DNA of 54,563 bases from NCBI GenBank assembly GCA_022708505.1, contig JAKIYP010000010.1, positions 1 to 54,563 on the forward strand. Direction: 5' to 3'. The notes beneath the pieces are model-generated. The model saw only the letters and a program-made list of their open reading frames with translations, did no database searches and was not told the DNA's origin. This DNA is from Bacteroidota bacterium (GTDB lineage: Bacteria > Bacteroidota > Bacteroidia > Bacteroidales > Paludibacteraceae). Position numbers and translations under genes: made by a program. Below, one piece after another: positions 47,964 to 54,563 of the stretch. Positions within the stretch are counted from its first letter, which is position 1; each line of letters starts with the position of its first letter.

Positions 47964-49412
47964 ATGTTGTTAAAAGAACTGCTGCTGGATATTAAGGTGC
48001 TTGCTTCTGTTGGAAATCAGGAGTTGGAGATTACGGGAATAGAATTTGACTCGCGGAAAGTGACCCCGGGGTCTTTGTTCGTTGCCACCAGGGGGACAGC
48101 TGTCGATGGTCATGATTTTATAGCAGCTGCCATTGAAAAAGGAGTTGTCGCGGTCGTTTGCGAGCAAATGCCGGAACTGACCGTCGACGAAGTAACTTAT
48201 GTTCAGGTTGCCAACAGCGCTGACGCGTTGGGTCTTCTGGCTGCAGCATGGTATGGTTATCCTTCGTCGAAATTAACGCTGGTGGGTGTCACCGGGACTA
48301 ATGGAAAAACTACTATCGCGACCTTATTGTACCAGCTGTTCAGGGAACTTGGAAATAAAACAGGCCTGTTGTCGACGGTTTGTAATTATGTTGATGATTT
48401 GGAAGTTGAAGCTACACATACCACGCCCGATGCGCTGAATCTGAATGCCTTGTTACATCAGATGGTGGAAGCGGGTTGTACATATGCTTTTATGGAAGTC
48501 AGCTCGCACTCGGTGGAACAGGGACGCATCGCCGGACTGAAATTCGACGGGGGCGTTTTTACCAACCTGACCCGTGATCACATCGATTATCACCTCACTT
48601 TCGAAAATTACCTGAAGGCGAAAAAGAAATTCTTTGATTTGCTGCCCGAAGATAGTTTCGCGTTGACGAATGCGGATGATAAAAACGGGATGGTGATGCT
48701 GCAAAATACGAAAGCGAAAAAATATACCTATTCGCTGCGTGGACTGGCGGATTTTAAAACAAAAATACTGGAACACAGCTTTGAAGGAATGTTACTGGAT
48801 ATGAACGACAAAGAAGTGAATGTGTCGTTTATCGGGAAATTCAATGCCAGTAATCTGTCGGCTGTATATGGTGCTGCTGTATTATTGGGCGCTGATGAAA
48901 TGGAAACGCTGAGAATCATCAGTTCGCTGAAATCGGTCTCAGGGCGGTTTGAAACCCTCCGTGCACCTTCAGGATTCACGGCTATTGTTGATTATGCACA
49001 TACACCCGATGCGTTGAATAATGTCATTTCAACCATCAACCAGATTTTACAGGGTAGCGGTCGGTTGATTACCGTAGTTGGTTGCGGCGGCAACCGCGAC
49101 AAAGGTAAACGACCGATGATGGCCAGAGAAGCCGTGGATGGTAGCTGGAAGGCCATTCTGACATCCGATAACCCGAGGTTTGAAGATCCACAGGAAATAC
49201 TGAAAGACATGACCGACGGATTGGATGCCGTGCAACGAACCAAAGCCCTGACCATTGTCGACCGCCGCGAAGCCATCAAAACGGCTTGTGCCCTGGCACA
49301 GCCGGGCGATGTTGTGCTGATTGCCGGTAAAGGCCACGAAAACTATCAAATTATCCAGGGAGTGAAATATCATTTTGATGACAGGGAGGAAGTTAAGTTA
49401 GTGGTTAGTTAA
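47964..49412 (+). CDS. murE: UDP-MurNAc-tripeptide synthetase MurE
   Basis: A 482-residue Mur ligase: N-terminal UDP-MurNAc domain ([20 protein letters not shown]), ATP loop [18 protein letters not shown], central [16 protein letters not shown], and a C-terminal domain containing [13 protein letters not shown] is the motif for adding meso-diaminopimelate to the D-Glu of the stem peptide. The last residues (KLVVS) and the TAA stop are written in a GTTAGTGGTTAGT repeat, so its C-terminus may have been altered by repeat insertion. Confidence 0.97.
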   Translation: MLLKELLLDIKVLASVGNQELEITGIEFDSRKVTPGSLFVATRGTAVDGHDFIAAAIEKGVVAVVCEQMPELTVDEVTYVQVANSADALGLLAAAWYGYPSSKLTLVGVTGTNGKTTIATLLYQLFRELGNKTGLLSTVCNYVDDLEVEATHTTPDALNLNALLHQMVEAGCTYAFMEVSSHSVEQGRIAGLKFDGGVFTNLTRDHIDYHLTFENYLKAKKKFFDLLPEDSFALTNADDKNGMVMLQNTKAKKYTYSLRGLADFKTKILEHSFEGMLLDMNDKEVNVSFIGKFNASNLSAVYGAAVLLGADEMETLRIISSLKSVSGRFETLRAPSGFTAIVDYAHTPDALNNVISTINQILQGSGRLITVVGCGGNRDKGKRPMMAREAVDGSWKAILTSDNPRFEDPQEILKDMTDGLDAVQRTKALTIVDRREAIKTACALAQPGDVVLIAGKGHENYQIIQGVKYHFDDREEVKLVVS

Positions 49413-49503
49413 AAACGAAAAGCGAATAACGAAAAGCGAATAGCTAATAGTGAATTTTGAAAAATATATAGTTTCTAGCTATTAGTTATTAGCTATTAGC
49501 TGA
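49398..49503. repeat. GTGGTTAGT and AGCGAATA/CTAATAGC inverted repeats between murE and mraY
   Basis: Begins in the last codons of murE (AGTTAGTGGTTAGTTAA) and continues with AGCGAATAACGAAAAGCGAA and TAGCTAATAGTG. It then gives the reverse complement-like CTAGCTATTAGTTATTAGC and TATTAGCTG. AATAGCTAATAG pairs exactly with CTATTAGCTATT, so the transcript can fold into a long AU-rich hairpin. Confidence 0.7.
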
Positions 49504-49537
49504 CATTGAACTTTTAAACAATTAAACCGAAAAAACA

Positions 49538-50803
49538 ATGTTATACCACCTCTTTACATACTTAGACAAAGCGTTTGATTTTCCCGGAGCGGGAATGTTC
49601 AACTACATATCGTTCAGGACAGGTGTCGCCTTCATCCTGGCGTTGATTTTATCGACTTTGTTCGGAAGAAAAATTATCGATTTTCTGCAACGGAAACAAA
49701 TCGGTGAAATTGTGCGTGACCTCGGTTTGGAGGGACAAATGAAGAAGAAAGGTACTCCCACCATGGGCGGTATCATCATCATCATCGCGATACTGGTGCC
49801 GACCTTGCTAATTGCGAATCTGACCAATATCTACATCCTGCTGATGATTATTACAACAGTCTGGCTGGGGGCTATTGGTTTTCTCGATGACTATATCAAG
49901 GTATTCAGAAAGAACAAGGAAGGATTAAGTGGTAGATTTAAAATCGTGGGACAGGTAGGCCTCGGACTGATTGTCGGTCTGACGTTGTATTTGAGTCCGG
50001 ATGTTGTAATACGCGAAAATATCGAAGTAAAAGGTGAAACCAATCGGGTGGAAGATGTGCATTACGCCAAACACGATGTGAAATCAACCAAGTCAACCAT
50101 CCCGTTTTTCAAAAACAACAACCTGAATTATGCTGATGCGTTTAAATTCATGGGCGAGAAGTCTCAAATTTATGGTTGGATATTCTTCGTGTTGATTGTA
50201 ATTTTTATCGTGACAGCTGTCTCAAATGGTGCGAATATGACGGATGGGTTGGATGGTCTTGCGACAGGCTCCTCGGCCATTGTCGGGGTAATACTCGGGA
50301 TCCTGGCTTATGTCTCGGGTAACGTGAATTATGCCGGTTACCTGAATATCATGTATATACCGGGGACAGGAGAGATGCTCGTGTTTGCAGGTGCGTTTAT
50401 CGGTGCAACCATCGGATTCTTGTGGTATAATGCTTTCCCGGCTCAGGTTTTCATGGGCGATACAGGCAGTTTGACCATCGGCGGTATAATCGCGGTCTTT
50501 GCCATTGCCATACGGAAAGAATTGCTCATACCGATTCTGTGTGGCGTATTTCTGGTTGAAAATCTGTCGGTTATGTTGCAGGTCGGGTACTTCAAATATA
50601 CCAAAAAGAGGTATGGAGAAGGTAGGCGCATATTCAAGATGGCGCCTTTACATCATCACTACCAGAAACCTGGTGACGGAAGCATTCCGGCCCTGATTCA
50701 GAATCCAAAAACTGCCCTGCCGGAATCGAAGATTGTAATCCGGTTCTGGATAATCGGGCTGATTCTGGGTGCGCTGACGATTATAACGTTGAAGATAAGA
50801 TAA
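49538..50803 (+). CDS. mraY: phospho-MurNAc-pentapeptide transferase
   Basis: A 421-residue polytopic membrane enzyme (about ten helices). Motifs: [47 protein letters not shown] and [12 protein letters not shown] with the catalytic aspartates, and PLHHHYQ. It transfers phospho-MurNAc-pentapeptide to undecaprenyl phosphate, making lipid I. It is longer than E. coli MraY (360) because of a loop around residues 165-205, which is usual for Bacteroidota. Confidence 0.97.
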   Translation: MLYHLFTYLDKAFDFPGAGMFNYISFRTGVAFILALILSTLFGRKIIDFLQRKQIGEIVRDLGLEGQMKKKGTPTMGGIIIIIAILVPTLLIANLTNIYILLMIITTVWLGAIGFLDDYIKVFRKNKEGLSGRFKIVGQVGLGLIVGLTLYLSPDVVIRENIEVKGETNRVEDVHYAKHDVKSTKSTIPFFKNNNLNYADAFKFMGEKSQIYGWIFFVLIVIFIVTAVSNGANMTDGLDGLATGSSAIVGVILGILAYVSGNVNYAGYLNIMYIPGTGEMLVFAGAFIGATIGFLWYNAFPAQVFMGDTGSLTIGGIIAVFAIAIRKELLIPILCGVFLVENLSVMLQVGYFKYTKKRYGEGRRIFKMAPLHHHYQKPGDGSIPALIQNPKTALPESKIVIRFWIIGLILGALTIITLKIR

Positions 50804-50807
50804 GATA

Positions 50808-51001
50808 CAGTCGCTTCGCTCCGTCAACAGACACCAGACGCCAGTCTTCAGACGGGAGAGCGGAAAGCGAAATAGTGGAAAGTGGCTAGTGTGGCTTAAT
50901 GGTTTAAGAGTTTAAAGGATTAAAGTAAATTAATGTCTGATATCCGACGACCCGCGTCTGGAGACTGGCGTCTGGTGTCTGTTGACGGAGCGAAGCGACT
51001 G
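50808..51001. repeat. 47-bp inverted repeat (46/47 identical) between mraY and murD
   Basis: Left arm 50808-50854 (starts CAGTCGCTTCGCTCCGTCAA) and right arm 50955-51001 (ends GACGGAGCGAAGCGACTG) are reverse complements with a single mismatch. The 100-bp spacer carries words of other repeat families (AGTGGAAAGTGGCTAGTG, GGTTTAAGAGTTTAAAGG). The left arm starts 4 bp after the mraY stop and the right arm ends 9 bp before the murD start. Confidence 0.95.
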
Positions 51002-51010
51002 AAAGAAAAA

Positions 51011-52345
51011 ATGAAAAGAATAGTAGTTTTAGGTGCAGGTGAAAGCGGAACAGGAGCAGCAGTACTTGCAAAGCAAAAGGGTTTTGATGTTTTTGTGTCG
51101 GACTTATCCGCCATCAAATCATCTTACAAAGCCATGCTGGAAGAACATCAAATTAGCTGGGAGGAGAAGCAACATACTGAGACCCTGATTCTGAACGCGG
51201 ATGAAGTGATTAAAAGTCCGGGTATACCAGACAAAGCCCCACTGATGAAAAAAATTGTGGCGCAGGGTATCCCGGTGATTTCTGAGATTGAATTCGCAGG
51301 TCGGTATACCGATGCTAAAATGATTTGTATCACCGGAAGTAACGGGAAAACGACCACGACTACGCTGATTTATCATATCCTGAAAAATGCGGGATTGGAT
51401 GTTGGTCTGGCAGGCAATATCGGAAACAGTTTAGCTTTACAGGTGGCGCTTGAACCACATGCTTATTACGTGATTGAGCTGAGCAGTTTTCAACTCGATC
51501 ACATGTTCGAATTCAAAGCTGATATTGCTGTTTTGCTGAATATTACACCAGATCATCTGGATCGCTATGATTACGAGTTTCAGAACTACGTAGATGCGAA
51601 ATTCAGAATAACACAAAATCAAACAGAGCGGGATGCTTTCATTTATTGGGAACAAGACCCCGTTATTCAGAAGGAGATGGCGAAGAGGAAAATACAATCG
51701 GCAATTTATCCTTTCGCGCTTGAAAAATCGGAGAAAACCAAAGCTTTCTTAACAGAAGAGAAACTAATTATTGATACCTTAAAAACAATATTTGTTATGC
51801 CAACATCAGAATTAGCTTTACAGGGAATTCACAACACCTACAATTCCATGGCAGCCGGACTTACAGCTGCAGTGCTTGATGTGAAAAAAGAAGTTATCCG
51901 GCAGTCTCTGCTCGATTTTCAGGGCGTGGAGCACCGGCTTGAATATGTGGCTACTGTTCGCAATGTGAAATTTGTGAACGACTCGAAAGCCACGAATGTC
52001 AACTCGTGTTGGTATGCACTGCAAAGTATGAAAACGCCGGTTGTGTTGATATTGGGAGGAACTGATAAAGGCAATGATTACAGCGAAATCGAAGAGTTGG
52101 TGCGTGATAAGGTTCGTGCTTTGGTGTTTTTGGGTGTTGATAATAAGCCATTGCATACTTATTTCGATGGGAAAAAAGAAATGATTGCTGATGCTCTCTC
52201 GATGGAAGAAGCGGTTGACAAAGCATACCGGTTTGCAAGTGAGGGAGATACGGTGCTGTTGTCGCCCTGCTGCGCGAGTTTCGATTTGTTCGAGAACTAC
52301 GAAGACAGGGGACGGCAGTTTAAGCAATGCGTGAGGGCGCTGTGA
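51011..52345 (+). CDS. murD: UDP-MurNAc-alanine--D-glutamate ligase
   Basis: 444 residues from ATG 51011. The frame is open from ATG 50933, but that part is inverted-repeat sequence (SDIRRPASGDWRLVSV) and not conserved. The N-terminal Rossmann part is RIVVLGAGESGTGAAVLAKQ, the ATP loop is CITGSNGKTTTTTLIYHIL, and the C-terminal domain has LILGGTDKGNDYSEI and LLSPCCASFDLFENYEDRG. It adds D-Glu to UDP-MurNAc-L-Ala in the cytoplasm. Confidence 0.96.
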   Translation: MKRIVVLGAGESGTGAAVLAKQKGFDVFVSDLSAIKSSYKAMLEEHQISWEEKQHTETLILNADEVIKSPGIPDKAPLMKKIVAQGIPVISEIEFAGRYTDAKMICITGSNGKTTTTTLIYHILKNAGLDVGLAGNIGNSLALQVALEPHAYYVIELSSFQLDHMFEFKADIAVLLNITPDHLDRYDYEFQNYVDAKFRITQNQTERDAFIYWEQDPVIQKEMAKRKIQSAIYPFALEKSEKTKAFLTEEKLIIDTLKTIFVMPTSELALQGIHNTYNSMAAGLTAAVLDVKKEVIRQSLLDFQGVEHRLEYVATVRNVKFVNDSKATNVNSCWYALQSMKTPVVLILGGTDKGNDYSEIEELVRDKVRALVFLGVDNKPLHTYFDGKKEMIADALSMEEAVDKAYRFASEGDTVLLSPCCASFDLFENYEDRGRQFKQCVRAL

Positions 52346-52436
52346 AAAGCGAAAAGCTAATAGTGAATAATGAATAGTGAATAATGGTGTCTGGCGTCTG
52401 GCGTCCGGTGTCTGGCGACAGTAGACTGTAGACAAA
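52346..52436. repeat. AGCTAATAGTGAATA and GTCTGGCGTCTGG repeats between murD and ftsW
   Basis: Immediately after the murD stop the DNA reads AAAGCGAAAAGCTAATAGTG and AATAATGAATAGTGAATAAT, then GGTGTCTGGCGTCTGGCGTC, then a CAGTAGACTGTAGAC direct duplication. It combines two families also seen at 49398, 50808 and 33562. Confidence 0.7.
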
Positions 52437-52446
52437 TCTTATTAAA

Positions 52447-53682
52447 ATGGATTCAATATTAAAGAAATATCTCAAAGGTGATGCAGTAATATGGGCTGTA
52501 TTCATTGGTTTGTGTATTATTTCGGCGGTGGAAATGTTCAGTGCTTCCAGTACGCTGGCTTTCAAATCGATTAATCATACCGCACCGATGTTGCGTCACG
52601 TGTTGTTCCTGGGAATGGGCGCCTTTATCGCGTTCCTGGTACATTTCATTCCCGCGAAATTCATTCGCTTCGGAGCGTTTGTGCTGTTGGCATTCTCGAT
52701 GGTGACTCTGGTGTTGGTGTTGTTTAAGGGAAAAACCGAAAATGACGCTACCCGTTGGTTGCAACTGGGTGGTTTTCAGTTTCAGCCATCAGAGCTGGGT
52801 AAGTTATCCCTGATTATTATTGCGGCGGATTTTATTGCGCGGATAAAAAATTCTGCTTCAAACGAAAATAAGTTTTTCCGGATTTTGATGGTGTTGTCGG
52901 CCATCGTATGTTTCCTGATTCTGCTGGAAAACTTCTCAACAGCCGTATTGCTTTTTGGGGTTATCTGGATCATGATGTTCATTGGCAAAATAGCTGCCCG
53001 CAAACTTGTGCTGATTATTGCTGCCATTGTCGGTTTGGGTGTTTTTGGTTTTGCCGCGATAAAAATTTTCCCGCAGGAAAGTATGCCCAAGATGTTTGAC
53101 AGGGCTTATACCTGGGAGAAACGTATCGACCGTTATCTTTCCGAAGATAAAGAAAAAGAAGACAAATATGTGATTAATGATGAGAACTTGCAGGTGCAGC
53201 ACGGCAGAATTGCCATTGCAAGGGGTGGTGTGATTGGGGTGATGCCGGGCAACAGTGTGCAACGTGACTTCCTGCCACAGGCATATTCCGACTTTATTTA
53301 CGCGATTATCGTGGAAGAAATGGGATTGGTGGGAGGTGTTTTTGTCATCCTGCTTTATATGGTATTGCTCTTTCGGGCAGGCAGGATAGCCACAATGAGT
53401 AAAACCGTATTTCCCGCGATTCTGGTGATTGGTCTCTCGCTGATGATTGTGTTGCAGGCATTTGTCAGCATGGCTGTAGCTACCAGCCTGGGTCCCGTGA
53501 CAGGACAACCGCTTCCCATGATCAGTCGTGGTGGGACTTCCATCCTCATAACCAGTATCTATTTCGGCATTTTGCTTGGCATTACCCGGCAGATTAAAGA
53601 AGAACAGACTGGCAACAATGCACTTACTGAAGAAATTGTAATAGAAGACGACGATGAAGAAACATACGACGAAATCGAATAG
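52447..53682 (+). CDS. ftsW: septal peptidoglycan glycosyltransferase FtsW
   Basis: A 411-residue SEDS-family membrane protein with about ten helices. SEDS signatures include ATRWLQLGGFQFQPSELGKL, QHGRIAIARGGVIGVMPGNS, FIYAIIVEEMGLVGG and PVTGQPLPMISRGGTSIL. It polymerises lipid II glycan strands at the septum together with FtsI. The C-terminal tail is strongly acidic (EEIVIEDDDEETYDEIE). The last 29 bp overlap the start of murG. Confidence 0.96.
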   Translation: MDSILKKYLKGDAVIWAVFIGLCIISAVEMFSASSTLAFKSINHTAPMLRHVLFLGMGAFIAFLVHFIPAKFIRFGAFVLLAFSMVTLVLVLFKGKTENDATRWLQLGGFQFQPSELGKLSLIIIAADFIARIKNSASNENKFFRILMVLSAIVCFLILLENFSTAVLLFGVIWIMMFIGKIAARKLVLIIAAIVGLGVFGFAAIKIFPQESMPKMFDRAYTWEKRIDRYLSEDKEKEDKYVINDENLQVQHGRIAIARGGVIGVMPGNSVQRDFLPQAYSDFIYAIIVEEMGLVGGVFVILLYMVLLFRAGRIATMSKTVFPAILVIGLSLMIVLQAFVSMAVATSLGPVTGQPLPMISRGGTSILITSIYFGILLGITRQIKEEQTGNNALTEEIVIEDDDEETYDEIE

Positions 53683-54563
53683 TCAACCCCGGTTTATCAT
53701 CAGTGGGGGGGGAACAGGGGGACATATTTTCCCGGCTATCAGTATAGCCAATGCCCTGAAGGAATCATATCCCGAAGCAGATATTCTGTTCGTGGGAGCT
53801 ATAGGCAGGATGGAGATGGAACGGGTTCCTGCAGCCGGCTATCCGATAGAAGGACTTCCTGTTAGTGGCTTCGACAGAAAAAACATGCTGCGAAATGTCA
53901 AGGTCGTGTGGAATCTGTTGCGAAGCATTCTCAAAGCGAGAAAAATCATCCGCAGGTTTAAACCGGATGTGGCTATCGGCGTGGGCGGATATGCCAGTGC
54001 GCCGGTGTTGCGTGCCGCCTCGGCCTTTGGAGTCCCAACGCTCATTCAGGAGCAAAATTCCTACGCTGGTGTAACCAATAAGCTGTTGGCAAAAAAAGCA
54101 GCCCGAATTTGTGTGGCCTATGATGAGATGGAGCGGTTCTTCCCCAAAGAAAAAATTGTGAAAACAGGTAATCCGGTACGACAGGACTTGTTTGCTGTAG
54201 CTCCCAAAGCTGAGGCAGCTTATCAGTTTTTCGGCCTGGACCCGGCAAAGAAAACCATCCTGATTGTAGGAGGAAGTCTGGGTGCCCGCACCATCAACCA
54301 AAGTGTGATTGCACATTTGGAAACCCTTGCGAACTCAGAGGTGCAGGTCATCTGGCAAACAGGGAAGTTTTATATTGAAGATGCAGAAAAAGCGTTTAAA
54401 CCTTTTGCTTGTAAACATATTATCGTAACTGCTTTTGTCTCACGCATGGACTACGCGTATGCAGTGGCAGACCTGGTCATTTCGAGGGCAGGTGCCAGCT
54501 CGATTTCGGAGTTATGCCTCCTGGCTAAGCCTGCTGTTTTAGTGCCTTCTCCTAATGTTGCCG
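53654..54563 (+). CDS. murG: UDP-GlcNAc:lipid I transferase MurG (3' end outside the window)
   Basis: The first 303 codons are present. The ATG at 53654 lies inside the end of ftsW in another frame. The N-terminal glycosyltransferase loop ISGGGTGGHIFPAISIA, the membrane-facing VGGYASAPVL, LIQEQNSYAGVTNKLLAKKA, and the C-domain LIVGGSLGARTINQSV and SRAGASSISELCLLAKPA are visible. MurG adds GlcNAc to lipid I, giving lipid II. The frame is open to the window end, with about 60 residues missing. Confidence 0.96.
   Translation, partial: MKKHTTKSNSQPRFIISGGGTGGHIFPAISIANALKESYPEADILFVGAIGRMEMERVPAAGYPIEGLPVSGFDRKNMLRNVKVVWNLLRSILKARKIIRRFKPDVAIGVGGYASAPVLRAASAFGVPTLIQEQNSYAGVTNKLLAKKAARICVAYDEMERFFPKEKIVKTGNPVRQDLFAVAPKAEAAYQFFGLDPAKKTILIVGGSLGARTINQSVIAHLETLANSEVQVIWQTGKFYIEDAEKAFKPFACKHIIVTAFVSRMDYAYAVADLVISRAGASSISELCLLAKPAVLVPSPNVA

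Noticed and set aside
50933-51010. Earlier murD start at 50933
   Set aside because: The added 26 residues are translated inverted-repeat DNA, and MurD proteins begin close to the Rossmann strand RIVVLGAG.

Overview
The window looks like a chromosome segment of a Bacteroidota, probably Bacteroidales. The evidence is several TAnnTTTG promoter boxes, SusC/FecR/ECF-sigma style genes, a large TonB-dependent receptor with a carboxypeptidase-like regulatory domain, a Bacteroidota-type HU protein, Gfo/Idh/MocA and DUF1080 sugar genes, and a dcw cluster in the order mraZ-rsmH-ftsL-ftsI-murE-mraY-murD-ftsW-murG. MurE carries the DNPR motif of meso-diaminopimelate enzymes. I saw no rRNA, tRNA, transposase, integrase or true CRISPR array. 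All assignments come from reading the sequence; no database search was run.

Layout: (1) 1-3169, end of a 2-oxoacid dehydrogenase operon (E1 alpha end, E1 beta, E2) and pdxH. (2) 3170-9019, a conserved gene of unknown function bracketed by arrays of short repeats, a sirtuin, and a fused FAD/Fe-S oxidoreductase. (3) 8982-12545 (minus), a PepSY membrane protein and a TonB receptor, probably for iron chelates. (4) 12546-14600, repeats, an HU-like gene, and a 22-bp-period array of a conserved 12-bp word. (5) About 14300-20816, an AT-rich island with every gene on the plus strand: a TIR-like gene broken by one stop codon, a TIR gene, a caspase-like protease, a second TIR-like gene, then a lipoprotein, a PD-(D/E)XK-like nuclease, Mrr, two small membrane-anchored proteins (one an HNH nuclease) and a lone HigA-type antitoxin. 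(6) 20817-23494 (minus), ECF sigma, FecR anti-sigma and a SusC receptor whose barrel is missing and whose N-terminus is fused to a foreign C-terminal tail. (7) 23743-29908, a sugar-catabolic run (two Gfo/Idh/MocA oxidoreductases, DUF1080, ApbE-like, GH43). (8) 29856-35812 (minus), an arylpyruvate/arylacetate operon (iorA, iorB, paaK, ACT protein, thioesterase, aminotransferase). (9) 36122-43669, gdhA, a secreted glutathione peroxidase, MORN and other envelope proteins, rimM and an acyltransferase. (10) 43891 to the end, the dcw cell-wall and division cluster.

The most notable system is the TIR/caspase operon. Its parts match the TIR plus caspase-like protease design known as type IV Thoeris, in which a TIR enzyme makes a nucleotide signal that switches on the protease. 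Here three TIR-type genes surround one protease, and one of the three is interrupted. The island resembles a gene-cassette array: plus-strand genes separated by non-coding stretches, one of which is a long imperfect inverted repeat ending in an attC-like GTTAGGT.

A second theme is dispersed intergenic repeats. At least seven families occur, many starting at or inside the stop codon of the gene before them, including several inside the essential dcw operon. The clearest is a 47-bp inverted repeat (46/47 identical) between mraY and murD.
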